NCBI GenBank assembly: GCA_016283935.1
Contig: JAEENX010000013.1
Span: 161,759-225,758, forward strand
Source: Bacilli bacterium
GTDB lineage: Bacteria > Bacillota_I > Bacilli_A > RF39 > UBA660
DNA length: 64,000 nucleotides
Reading direction: 5' to 3'
The position numbers were made by a program, and so were the translations under genes. The notes beneath the pieces are model-generated. The model was not told the DNA's origin. It searched no databases and saw nothing but the letters and a program-made list of their open reading frames with translations. The stretch's first letter is position 1, and each line of letters begins with the position of its first letter. This document shows positions 9,153-19,276 of the stretch, in pieces.

Positions 9153-10697
9153 ATGAATCAAAATGATTTTAACAATCAACAACCGGTTCAAACAGTAGTT
9201 CCTCAAACAGAACCTGTTCAACCAGTTACACCAGTTCAACCAGTTGCACCAACAATGGTTCAACCACCAGTTCAACCAATTGGTGTACCAGAAAAAAAGA
9301 AAAATAAAGCATTACCAATTATAATTGTAGTTCTATTATTATTAGTAATTGGTGGAGGAGTTGGAGGATATTTCTTATTCTTCCATAAAGTAACAGCTAA
9401 ACAAGTAGTAGATGGTACAATTAATACTTTATTTAGTAAAGCATCACTTGTTGAAAATGTTGCTGATAAAGTATTCACATATAGTTTAAAGAATGATGTT
9501 GTTGATATGTCAGCAGACTTAAATTTAGACGTAGATGGAACAATTCAAGGTGAAAAAGTAGAATTAAAGAATATTGGATTTAATGCAGATTATATTTTAA
9601 ATCTTAAAGCAATGGAAGCTTCACTTAAAGCTAGTACATCACAAAATTCTAAAGAAATTCTTAATTTAGATTTATTTGTAAAAAATGATGTAGGTTATAT
9701 TAATTCTAATATTTTTGATCAACCTTATAAATTAGATTTAAAAGATACAACATTATGGGATGAAATCAATGAATATGCTGAAAAAACTCCAGAATATAAT
9801 TCAAATGATTTAAAAACAATTAATTCTAAAACTAAAACATTTGTAAAAAATTCAATTAAAGATGATTATTTATCTCAATCTGAAGGAACTTACACTATTG
9901 AAGGAAATCAAATTGAAGCATTAAAAAATACTATTACATTAACAACTAAGGATATGAAAGATGTTCAAATTAGTATTATTAATCAAATTTTAGTAGATTC
10001 TGAATATTTAAATATTTTAGCTAAATATGAAATGAAATCAGTTGATGATATTAAAGAAGAATTATTAGATGAATTAGATGATTTAAAAGAAGACAAACAA
10101 ACTATAGTTGCTGAAAAAGATACTAAAGTAGAATTTAATATTTATACTTCAAAAGCAGGAAAATTTAATGCATTAGAAGTAACATCTGATGGAGAAGTTG
10201 GATTAACTGCATTATCTAATAATAATGTTACTACAATTAAAATGTATAACAGCCAAGGCAAAGTTGAATATGAATTAACATATGATGAAACTTCTAAAGA
10301 AGTTAAAACAGAAATTGAAGGATACAAATTTACAATTTCTTATAGAGATGACACATTAAAGTTTAGTGTTGTTGGAAAAGACTTAGAATTAAATTTAACA
10401 TTCTCAACTAAAGTAGAAAATACTGGTGTTAATTATGACTTCGATTTAAATGGTTCATATAAAGAAGCAAGTAATTCAGTTAAAGGATCAGTTAAATTAG
10501 GAGTAGAAGTTAAGAAAGTTGATGCTATTAAAACGTTTGATGTAGCTAATGCTAAGAACGTAGAAGAAATCACTGAAGAAGACCAACAAGCTATGCTTGC
10601 TAAACTTGGTGAAAATACTCAAGGAACATTCATTGAATTAATAATGAATCTTATGAATTCAATGATGACTACATCATATGATTATTACGGAGTATAA
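9153..10697 (+). CDS. single-pass membrane protein with Pro/Gln-rich N-terminus and large extracytoplasmic domain
   Basis: 'QPVQPVTPVQPVAPTMVQPPVQP' tract then KKKNK + TM (ALPIIIVVLLLLVIGGGVGGYFLFF). Confidence 0.75.
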   Translation: MNQNDFNNQQPVQTVVPQTEPVQPVTPVQPVAPTMVQPPVQPIGVPEKKKNKALPIIIVVLLLLVIGGGVGGYFLFFHKVTAKQVVDGTINTLFSKASLVENVADKVFTYSLKNDVVDMSADLNLDVDGTIQGEKVELKNIGFNADYILNLKAMEASLKASTSQNSKEILNLDLFVKNDVGYINSNIFDQPYKLDLKDTTLWDEINEYAEKTPEYNSNDLKTINSKTKTFVKNSIKDDYLSQSEGTYTIEGNQIEALKNTITLTTKDMKDVQISIINQILVDSEYLNILAKYEMKSVDDIKEELLDELDDLKEDKQTIVAEKDTKVEFNIYTSKAGKFNALEVTSDGEVGLTALSNNNVTTIKMYNSQGKVEYELTYDETSKEVKTEIEGYKFTISYRDDTLKFSVVGKDLELNLTFSTKVENTGVNYDFDLNGSYKEASNSVKGSVKLGVEVKKVDAIKTFDVANAKNVEEITEEDQQAMLAKLGENTQGTFIELIMNLMNSMMTTSYDYYGV

Positions 10698-10699
10698 AA

Positions 10700-10729
10700 T
10701 AAAAACACATCGTTAGATGTGTTTTTTAT
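10700..10729. terminator. bidirectional terminator
   Basis: AAAAACACATC GTTA GATGTGTTTTTT between convergent ORFs. Confidence 0.75.
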
Positions 10730-10733
10730 TGTA

Positions 10734-11993
10734 TTAATTACTTGCAACTGCTTGCATGTAACATTTATCAGTTCCTTCAGTTAAAGTATAATCGAATTCA
10801 TATGTCCATGAAACATTATTATCTATCTTTTTGAAGTTTTCTATTTTACCATTTTCACATTCCATTGCATTAATATCATATGTTGTCGTATATGTAATAT
10901 GTTTAGGAACATTATATTCAACTGAATAAACTTCTAAAGGTATTTGACTGTGATATAAATCCATGAAGTATAAATCCATATTTCTTAGGAATTCTGTATT
11001 CCATTCATTTATTTTAATAATTTTATAATCTTTTACATTCTTTTCAAATACTAAATCTAATACATCAATTTCTCCATCACCAGAGATGTCTAAATCTTCC
11101 TTTTTAAGACTTCCTTTTTTACCAACTATATAATCCCTTATATCTTGATTCTTTTGCCCTTGTACAGCAATTACTGTACCAATTGATAATATACTTAATG
11201 CTAACATAAATAATATAATACTTTTATATTTGTATTTGTCTGGGTCTATTCCATTTTGTTTATTTTCATTTTCTTGAGTTTCAGTAAATGAATTTCTCAA
11301 ATGCTTTGCATTATTATCAATAAATTTAGCATTTGTATTAAATGGAGTATCTTGTTTTCTATTTTTAAAGCTTACATATAATATATCTAATATTATTAAT
11401 ACTAATATAACTCCACCAGCTATATATAAATAAGTTTTGTTTTGCTCTATCCATTCATTTATGGTAAATTTCTCATCAATATCAACTGCTGTTGCACTTA
11501 ACATGTTATTACCTGTAATTGTTAATGATATTTCTTTACCATTCATTTTTATTAATTTTTCAGCTAAACCTGCAGATTTAACATTAGTAAATCTAATAAG
11601 TGCTGTAGAGTAATTAACAAATTTATCAGTAAATTCGAAGTACATTTTTAAATATGGTGCATTTGAATAAGCGTATTCACCATCAATAACCATTGTTGTT
11701 GATGTTTTTTTACCTTTCTTTTTAAGTTCTCCTTGAGTAAGAGTAAATGAACCATTTGCAGTTACTTCTTTTAAGTTTAGTTTTTCAGAATCAAATTCTA
11801 TATCATGTTGAATTGCTACAACATCAGACCCTTGAAAGCTCATTGTTAATTCAACACCAATTAATTCACCATTATCGTTTATAACATTTTGTTGTTCATG
11901 CGTAAATGTTACTTTCTTTTCTTCAGCATATACATTTGGTAATACAATCATAATTGAAAGTATAAGTGCTATAAAATATTTTATTCTTCTCAT
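10734..11993 (-). CDS. secreted/membrane protein with cohesin-like N-terminal domain and dockerin-like calcium motif
   Basis: Signal peptide; 'VVAIQHDIEFDSEKLNLKEV' cohesin-like; two internal TMs; 'DLDISGDGEIDVLDLVF' dockerin/EF-hand-like loop. Confidence 0.65.
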   Translation of the reverse strand: MRRIKYFIALILSIMIVLPNVYAEEKKVTFTHEQQNVINDNGELIGVELTMSFQGSDVVAIQHDIEFDSEKLNLKEVTANGSFTLTQGELKKKGKKTSTTMVIDGEYAYSNAPYLKMYFEFTDKFVNYSTALIRFTNVKSAGLAEKLIKMNGKEISLTITGNNMLSATAVDIDEKFTINEWIEQNKTYLYIAGGVILVLIILDILYVSFKNRKQDTPFNTNAKFIDNNAKHLRNSFTETQENENKQNGIDPDKYKYKSIILFMLALSILSIGTVIAVQGQKNQDIRDYIVGKKGSLKKEDLDISGDGEIDVLDLVFEKNVKDYKIIKINEWNTEFLRNMDLYFMDLYHSQIPLEVYSVEYNVPKHITYTTTYDINAMECENGKIENFKKIDNNVSWTYEFDYTLTEGTDKCYMQAVASN

Positions 11994-11995
11994 AA

Positions 11996-12907
11996 TTATT
12001 CTCCTATAGATCTTAAATTTTCTTTTATTATGTCTATACTATGTTGTAATTTTCGCTGTTCATCTATATTTAACTTAAGTCTAATTCTTCTTCTAGCACC
12101 ATCTTTACCAATGATTGTAGGTAATCCTATGTATATATCATTCTTTTCATCATATGTTGAAACAGGAATAATATAATTTTCATTTCCTAATATAGCATTA
12201 GTGATTCTTACTAATGCCATTCCTATACCATAATATGTAGCACCTTTTCTGTTTATAATTTCATAAGCTGCATTTTTAACTTCATTTTCAATTTCATCAA
12301 GTTCTTCATGATTATAAAGTAAATCTATATTTTGTAAGCTTATATTTGCATTACTCCAAGGTATGAATTCTGAATCACCATGTTCTCCAATTACATAAGC
12401 TTGAACGTTTTTAGGAGATACACATAGTTTCTTACCAATTATATTTTGTAATCTTGCAGTATCTAGTGAAGTTCCTGATCCAATAACTTGGTTATATGGT
12501 AAACCAGAATATTTAAATGTTAAGTAAGTCATGACATCTAAAGGATTAGTAGCAACTAAGAATATACCATTGAATCCTGTAGCCATTACTTTATTTACTA
12601 TATCTTTAAATATCTTTGAGTTCTTATATATTAAATCAGTTCTGGTTTCTCCTGGTTTTTGATTTGCACCAGCAGCTATCATAACTATTTTTGCATCTTT
12701 GCAATCTTCATAATGTCCTACATTAATACTAATTTTAGATGGAGCATAAGCTAAACAATGGTTCAAATCCATTACTTCTCCTTCAACTCTGTTTTCATCT
12801 AAGTCAATTAAGTATAATTTATTAACATAAGATCTTTGATTTAATAAAGCATAGGCATATGACATTCCTACATTTCCACATCCTATAATAACTACTTTAT
12901 TATCCAT
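11996..12907 (-). CDS. ldh: L-lactate dehydrogenase
   Basis: 'KVVIIGCGNVGMSYAYALL', 'VATNPLDVMTYLT', 'VIGEHGDSEFIPWS'. Confidence 0.95.
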   Translation of the reverse strand: MDNKVVIIGCGNVGMSYAYALLNQRSYVNKLYLIDLDENRVEGEVMDLNHCLAYAPSKISINVGHYEDCKDAKIVMIAAGANQKPGETRTDLIYKNSKIFKDIVNKVMATGFNGIFLVATNPLDVMTYLTFKYSGLPYNQVIGSGTSLDTARLQNIIGKKLCVSPKNVQAYVIGEHGDSEFIPWSNANISLQNIDLLYNHEELDEIENEVKNAAYEIINRKGATYYGIGMALVRITNAILGNENYIIPVSTYDEKNDIYIGLPTIIGKDGARRRIRLKLNIDEQRKLQHSIDIIKENLRSIGE

Positions 12908-12983
12908 ATTATCACCATATAAATTATATCATATTTAATCAATATGTGATATTATAATATATATAGAATGGAGGAGGGTTAAC

Positions 12984-13238
12984 ATGTTTTGCCCAAACTG
13001 TGGAAATAAATCTTTTAATGTTAATTATTGTCCTTCATGTGGAACAAATTTACAATCAAATAAGTATAATTATCAAAAACAAAATTTTCCAGGATATAAT
13101 ACTCCAACAGTAGCAGCAAACTCTGCTAATAATAAAATTCATAAACAATTTGTGATGGTAGATTTTTTGCCATTACTAGTTGTAATGAGTTTGATAGCTG
13201 TAATTATATGTGGAATGTTATTCTATGTAATATTATAA
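12984..13238 (+). CDS. zinc-ribbon membrane protein
   Basis: 'MFCPNCGNKSFNVNYCPSCGTNL' plus C-terminal TM. Confidence 0.8.
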   Translation: MFCPNCGNKSFNVNYCPSCGTNLQSNKYNYQKQNFPGYNTPTVAANSANNKIHKQFVMVDFLPLLVVMSLIAVIICGMLFYVIL

Positions 13239-13291
13239 AGTACTAGTTAGTACCTTTTTTATTTGTTATAATATCTGCAGGTGATATATAT

Positions 13292-14143
13292 ATGTTTTAT
13301 CGTAATTTAATAAATAAATATTATCCTGAAATAAATATAGAAGAAGGATTAGTTAAAAAGAAAACTACATTTAGAGTTAATAATTTAAAATCAGATGTTG
13401 AAGAAATTGAATCTTTTTTACAAACTAATAATATAAAATATTCTAAAGTAGATTATTTCAAAGATGCTTTTATTTTAGAAGATGAAACTAATCTTCGTGA
13501 TTTAGATATATATAAAGAAGGTAAAATATACGTTCAAAGTTTATCTTCAATGTTGCCACCATTATTTTTTAATTATCATGATAATGATTCAATTATAGAT
13601 ATGGCAGCTGCTCCAGGTGGTAAAACATCTGAAATAGCATCAATTACTCATGACAAAGTATTAATTACTTCTGTTGAAAAGAATAAATTAAGAGGAGAAA
13701 AACTAAAATATAATCTTGATAAACAAGGATTAAAACATTTTAGTATTATATTTGAAGATGCTACTAAATTAAATGAATTCATGAAATTTAATAAAGTATT
13801 ATTAGATGCTCCATGTTCAGGTTCAGGTACTATTATAGTAGATGAAATAGACACTGTAACTGAAGATTTAGTTAATAGATCAAGTAATATACAAAAAGAG
13901 TTATTAAATAAGGCTATTAACTTAGTTAATGTAGGAGATGAAATAATATATTCTACATGTTCGATTTTTAAAGTTGAAAACGAAGAAGTTATCAACAAGT
14001 ATATTCAAGAAGGTAGAGTGGAAGTGATTCCAATTAGTACAACTATTGAAACATTACCCTCAACTATAGATGGAGTTTTAACAATTAAACCATCTGAATT
14101 ATATGAAGGATTTTTTGTATCAAAATTAAAGAAACTAAAATAG
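13292..14143 (+). CDS. RsmB/NOP2-family rRNA cytosine-C5 methyltransferase
   Basis: 'DMAAAPGGKTSEIA', 'LLDAPCSGSGTI', 'IYSTCSIFKVENE'. Confidence 0.9.
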   Translation: MFYRNLINKYYPEINIEEGLVKKKTTFRVNNLKSDVEEIESFLQTNNIKYSKVDYFKDAFILEDETNLRDLDIYKEGKIYVQSLSSMLPPLFFNYHDNDSIIDMAAAPGGKTSEIASITHDKVLITSVEKNKLRGEKLKYNLDKQGLKHFSIIFEDATKLNEFMKFNKVLLDAPCSGSGTIIVDEIDTVTEDLVNRSSNIQKELLNKAINLVNVGDEIIYSTCSIFKVENEEVINKYIQEGRVEVIPISTTIETLPSTIDGVLTIKPSELYEGFFVSKLKKLK

Positions 14144-14200
14144 TTTCTTTTTTTATAATTAATGTTATAATATGAATATAAAAAAAGGAGAGAAAGTTAT

Positions 14201-14740
14201 ATGGAATTAAAAGGATCAAAAACTGAACAAAACTTATTAGCAGCATTTGCTGGTGAATCACAAGCGAGAAATAAGTATACTTATTTCGCTTCTAAAGCTA
14301 AAAAAGATGGATATGAACAAATAGCTGCAATATTTGAAGAAACTGCCAATAATGAAAAAGAACATGCAAAGATGTGGTTTAAAGAATTAAATGGGGGAGA
14401 AATTTCTTCTACTATTGAAAATTTAAAAGATGCAGCTGATGGAGAAAATTACGAATGGACTGACATGTATGATACATTCGCTAAAGAAGCTGAAGAAGAA
14501 GGATTTAAAGAATTAGCAGTTAAATTTAGACAAGTTGCTGCAATTGAAAAACATCATGAAGAAAGATATAGAAAATTATTAAAGAATATAGAAGACGAAG
14601 TTGTATTCTCTAGAGATGAAGATAAGATTTGGATATGCCGTAACTGTGGACATGTAGTAATTGGAAAGAAAGCTCCAGGAGTTTGTCCGGTATGTTCACA
14701 TCCACAAAGCTTCTTTGAATTAAAAGCTGATAATTACTAG
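14201..14740 (+). CDS. rbr: rubrerythrin
   Basis: Two ExxxH-type helices and rubredoxin-like '[28 protein letters not shown]'. Confidence 0.96.
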   Translation: MELKGSKTEQNLLAAFAGESQARNKYTYFASKAKKDGYEQIAAIFEETANNEKEHAKMWFKELNGGEISSTIENLKDAADGENYEWTDMYDTFAKEAEEEGFKELAVKFRQVAAIEKHHEERYRKLLKNIEDEVVFSRDEDKIWICRNCGHVVIGKKAPGVCPVCSHPQSFFELKADNY

Positions 14741-16101
14741 AATATAATTTCTATATAATTAGAATAATCATGAATGAGTTCTTTAACAAAAGGACTCATT
14801 TTTTTATTTACCATTATATATATATTATTTTTTGTTCTTGTTAATGCTACATAAAATAGTCTTCTTTCTTCTTCATGTAATATATAATCTTTATTATTTA
14901 ATACAAATCTTAATATTCTTTCATTTTTAATTGAAGTGGGTATGCTTTCAGAATTAACTAATATAACGTTATTTGCTTCTAATCCTTTAGATCTATGTAT
15001 TGTTAATTTATTATCATATGGTAACTTATCTATATCTTTATTATTTCTACCTATAATTAAATAATCTTTATCTATTCTATTAATAATATCGTCTATTGTT
15101 TTATTAAATACAATTTTAATTGGTTTTAAATTATTCTTAATAGATTCTATATTCTTCTTTAATTGTTTTTTGTTTTTCATAATAAAAGAAACACTTACTT
15201 TTATTAATTGATTAGAATTTCTATAAGTATATTTAAGATAATAATATTTTGTATCTTTAAAATATTTATTAAAATTTAAAAATAAATTTAAATCACATCC
15301 TGAAAATCTATATATACTTTGATAATCATCACCAACTACAAATAATTTTGCTTTAGTATATTTTATTATTTCTAATATTAAATTAAATCTAACTATAGAC
15401 GTATCTTGAAATTCATCTATTATTATATATTTATATTTAAGATGTTTATCTTTAACTTTATCTTTAGCTAGGATTATCATATCATCAAAGTCTATTTGAT
15501 TTGATGATTCTAATTCTCTTTTATATAATATATATATTTCTAATATTATTTTAATTAGGTGTCTTTCATTAAAAAATGTTTTATTATAAATTTTGTAAAT
15601 GTCCTTAATAGAAAAATCATTTGATTTAGCTAATTTTATAAATGTAATAATTGTTTTAACTAGTCTGTTATATTCAAATGATTTAAATATTTTATCAATA
15701 TTACAATCATCATATAATATATTCTTTAGTATTCTATTTCTTCTTTTATTATATTTAATGTAAGATTTAAAATATTCATTTATTACATATTTCAAATAAC
15801 TATCTTTAACAATAGAGTATTTATTATCTAACATAGATAATCCCAACTTATGAAATGTATAAACGTCTATATCATAATTCATTTCTAATAGTTTGTTTTT
15901 AAGCGATTTTGTTGTTTCATTTGTAAATGATATACATAGTATTTCATCTTGTTTTATATTATTATCAATTAAATATTTTATCTTACCTAATATAGTTAAT
16001 GTTTTACCAGATCCAGCACCTGCTATAACAAGAGTGGCTTCATGATTAGATTTGATTGCATTCATTTGATATTCATCTAATTCATATCCATTTATAAGCA
16101 T
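14737..16101 (-). CDS. compact UvrD/Rep-family SF1 helicase
   Basis: '[18 protein letters not shown]', '[11 protein letters not shown]', '[13 protein letters not shown]', '[15 protein letters not shown]', '[16 protein letters not shown]'; start chosen at ATG 16101 behind AGGAGGTG. Confidence 0.85.
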   Translation of the reverse strand: MLINGYELDEYQMNAIKSNHEATLVIAGAGSGKTLTILGKIKYLIDNNIKQDEILCISFTNETTKSLKNKLLEMNYDIDVYTFHKLGLSMLDNKYSIVKDSYLKYVINEYFKSYIKYNKRRNRILKNILYDDCNIDKIFKSFEYNRLVKTIITFIKLAKSNDFSIKDIYKIYNKTFFNERHLIKIILEIYILYKRELESSNQIDFDDMIILAKDKVKDKHLKYKYIIIDEFQDTSIVRFNLILEIIKYTKAKLFVVGDDYQSIYRFSGCDLNLFLNFNKYFKDTKYYYLKYTYRNSNQLIKVSVSFIMKNKKQLKKNIESIKNNLKPIKIVFNKTIDDIINRIDKDYLIIGRNNKDIDKLPYDNKLTIHRSKGLEANNVILVNSESIPTSIKNERILRFVLNNKDYILHEEERRLFYVALTRTKNNIYIMVNKKMSPFVKELIHDYSNYIEIIF

Positions 16102-16103
16102 AT

Positions 16104-16145
16104 AAAAAAACACCTCCTACTTTATATATACACAGTAGAGGTGTT
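16104..16145 (-). terminator. terminator of addA whose 3' arm contains the RBS of the downstream helicase gene
   Basis: Minus strand AACACCTCTACT / AGTAGGAGGTGTT (one bulged G) then TTTTT. Confidence 0.7.
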
Positions 16146-16153
16146 ATTTTACT

Positions 16154-19100
16154 TTAAAGTTTTTTAAATTTATCTTTTTTTATAGAATATAAATACATAT
16201 TGCATGGTTTATTATATGTTGATTCTATATATTCTTTATAACCTGATAATTGATTAACATATTCTTCTGAATCTATATTTGATAATTTGTAATCAATAAT
16301 ATCAAAGTGATCATCATATTCAACAAGTAAATCTATGAAACCATGGAATATTGATCCATCTTTATTAAATAATATTTCATGTTCTTTATAAGTAATAGCA
16401 CTACTTATATTTTTAACTTCATCATGATTCAAGAAATTTCTAATTTTATTCTTATATTCATCACTTATATTTATTTCATCTAAATTATTATTTTGGAAAT
16501 CATATACTTCAAAGCAGTAATGCATCATAGTACCAAAATCTAATAATTCTTTAAATGATTTATCCATTATTTTAGTTAATGCTTTACTAAAGTGTTTATT
16601 TTCTAATAATCTATAATCTATATCTAGCTTCTTAGTTGATATAACTTTAAAAGTATCTTTTATTAGACTATTATAATTAGCATTAGAATATAAATTATAA
16701 TCTTTACTTAGATTTATATCATCTAAGTTAATATCATTAGTATATGTCATTAATGAATTTTTCATTATTGATAATATATCTGTATACGATCTACATTTTA
16801 ATAAATCTAAACTACTTATATTATTAATTGATTCTAATTTATTATTCCATGAATTTATTAATATAAATTGTTCTCTTGCTCTTGTAATGGCTACATATAA
16901 CAATCTGATTTTTTCTGAAATAGTTTCTTTTAGATTGTTGAAATCATATATCTTTTTAACAAAAGTATTATCAATTATTTTGTCTTCATTATATGGAAGT
17001 ATAATTCCATATTTCTCACTTAATGGATATCTTGTTTCTTTTCTACTTATAAAACCACTATTTAGATATGGTAAATAAACAAATGGGAATTCTAGACCTT
17101 TAGATTTATGAATTGTCATAATTTTAACTGAATTTTTTGCTATTCCATTACCGCCCATTTTTAAATCATCATCTGAATTAAGTATTCTATCAAAGTATTC
17201 ATTTAGTGAATAAATATCTAATCCAAATTTATTTAATGAATCAGCATTGTTAATAAAATATTCTAGTTTTGATGATCTATCTTTGATATCACCAACAAGT
17301 ATTAGTTTATTAAACATATCAAATTCATCAATTAACTTAATTAATATTTCTTTATTAGATAATCCATCAATAGATAATGAAATATTTTCAAGTTTCTTAT
17401 ATAATTCAGTTTCTTTAAATGATTCATTATGATAAATATCGAATATATCATTATCATTTGTTCTAAATATATATGATCTAAGAATAGACATGAATGAGTG
17501 TCTAAATGTAGCATCTAATTTATTATTTTTAATACTAATTAATAAAGTAATTAAATTTTTAAGAATAAATACTTCATCATCTTCTTTAATAGATAATTCT
17601 TTAAATATAGTAGATGGTATGTTTTTATATTCTAATATCTTTTTTATTAAATCAAAGTTAGTAGATTTATCAATTAATATACAAAAATCAGAGAATTCTA
17701 ATTCTTTTCTATTTCCATCTCCATCTACAATGAACATATTAGATTTCATTTTCTTTTCTATATCATCTGCAATAATAAATGCTTCAATTTCTTGTCTAGT
17801 AAATTCTTTACTAGTTGGAATTTCATAATTTAATACTTTTAAATTATAATTAAAATCATCAACTTTATAATTGTTATATGGTTCAAATTTAGCTTCCATT
17901 TGATGATCTTTTTTATAATCAGCACCACCTATATCATCAAACATAATAGAAGAGAAGATATCATTGATATTTTTTATAACTTCATTTCTAGATCTAAAGT
18001 TCTTTGTCATATCAATTTTTATGCCATCTTTACCTGTAGCATATCTATCGTATTTGTCTTTAAAGATATATGGATTTGCATGTCTAAATCTATAAATAGA
18101 TTGTTTGACATCTCCAACCATATAAACATTATTATTTGAAATATAACTAATGAATTCTTCTTGAATATCATTTGTATCTTGATATTCATCAATCATTATT
18201 TCGTTAGTGTTATATTTTATTTCATTCCTTACATCTTCATGATCTCTTACTAATTCAATTGCTTTTAATGCTATATCTTGGAATTCATAACTATTATGTT
18301 CTTCTTTAAATGTCATTATTTCTTTATCTAATCTAGTAAGTATTTTAATTAAAAATTGAACATTATTTTTTGTGTAGTTATATTGTTTAATTAAATCATC
18401 ATCAGATAAAGAGGCTAGGTCTTTTATTTCTCCTTCTGAGTCTCTTATGAATTCTTTTAAACTCTTTAAATCTTCTTCATCATATACTTGTTTATTTTTT
18501 GAGTTTTGCGGTTTTCTCTTATTTATTATTTCGATAATCTCTTCTGGATACGTTGCAGAAGAGATAGCTTCTTTTCTTTCTTCCATTTGAGCTATAGCAT
18601 CATCATCAATCATATGATCAATTAATTTATCATATAATGGAATCAAGTTATAAGCTTTATATAAAATTAAATCTTTATATTCTTGAAGCATATCTTTTAT
18701 ATGTTCTTCATTAAAATATTTATCTATATATGTATCTAAGAATTCTTTTTTATTTTTTAAATTAACTAATGTTCCATACATATCAACTATAGAATATATA
18801 AAACCTTCATCATCTTTATAACAATAATCATTTATGAAGTTTTTAAATTCATCTGTAGGATTTTCATAATATTCATTAAATATGTTAGTAGCTATTTTAG
18901 TTAATTCAGTATTAACTATATTTTCATCGATTATAGTAAAATGTTTATCTATGTTTAATAAATAGTTATATTTTTTTACTAAACTTTGTGCAAATGAATC
19001 GAATGTTGTTATATATGCTGATTCAACATAATCTAATTGATCTTTTGCTTCAGGTGTATTTAATATTACTTTTCTAATTCTGTCCTTCATTTCTTGAGCT

Positions 19101-19276
19101 GCAGCATTAGTAAATGTAAGAATTATTAATTTGTCTACAGTTGTTTCGTTTATTACTTTTCTTTGTACTCTAGATTTTAATACGAAAGTTTTACCTGAAC
19201 CAGCACCAGCTGAAACTATAACATTTGAACCAGTTGCTTCAATAGCTTTCTTTTGTTCTTCAGTTGGACTACTCAT
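16154..19276 (-). CDS. addA: ATP-dependent helicase/nuclease AddA
   Basis: '[15 protein letters not shown]', 'IMIDEYQDTN', 'VGDVKQSIYRFRHA', C-terminal nuclease 'FHGFIDLLVEYDDHFDIIDYKLS'; start MSSPTEEQ at 19276. Confidence 0.93.
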   Translation of the reverse strand: MSSPTEEQKKAIEATGSNVIVSAGAGSGKTFVLKSRVQRKVINETTVDKLIILTFTNAAAQEMKDRIRKVILNTPEAKDQLDYVESAYITTFDSFAQSLVKKYNYLLNIDKHFTIIDENIVNTELTKIATNIFNEYYENPTDEFKNFINDYCYKDDEGFIYSIVDMYGTLVNLKNKKEFLDTYIDKYFNEEHIKDMLQEYKDLILYKAYNLIPLYDKLIDHMIDDDAIAQMEERKEAISSATYPEEIIEIINKRKPQNSKNKQVYDEEDLKSLKEFIRDSEGEIKDLASLSDDDLIKQYNYTKNNVQFLIKILTRLDKEIMTFKEEHNSYEFQDIALKAIELVRDHEDVRNEIKYNTNEIMIDEYQDTNDIQEEFISYISNNNVYMVGDVKQSIYRFRHANPYIFKDKYDRYATGKDGIKIDMTKNFRSRNEVIKNINDIFSSIMFDDIGGADYKKDHQMEAKFEPYNNYKVDDFNYNLKVLNYEIPTSKEFTRQEIEAFIIADDIEKKMKSNMFIVDGDGNRKELEFSDFCILIDKSTNFDLIKKILEYKNIPSTIFKELSIKEDDEVFILKNLITLLISIKNNKLDATFRHSFMSILRSYIFRTNDNDIFDIYHNESFKETELYKKLENISLSIDGLSNKEILIKLIDEFDMFNKLILVGDIKDRSSKLEYFINNADSLNKFGLDIYSLNEYFDRILNSDDDLKMGGNGIAKNSVKIMTIHKSKGLEFPFVYLPYLNSGFISRKETRYPLSEKYGIILPYNEDKIIDNTFVKKIYDFNNLKETISEKIRLLYVAITRAREQFILINSWNNKLESINNISSLDLLKCRSYTDILSIMKNSLMTYTNDINLDDINLSKDYNLYSNANYNSLIKDTFKVISTKKLDIDYRLLENKHFSKALTKIMDKSFKELLDFGTMMHYCFEVYDFQNNNLDEINISDEYKNKIRNFLNHDEVKNISSAITYKEHEILFNKDGSIFHGFIDLLVEYDDHFDIIDYKLSNIDSEEYVNQLSGYKEYIESTYNKPCNMYLYSIKKDKFKKL

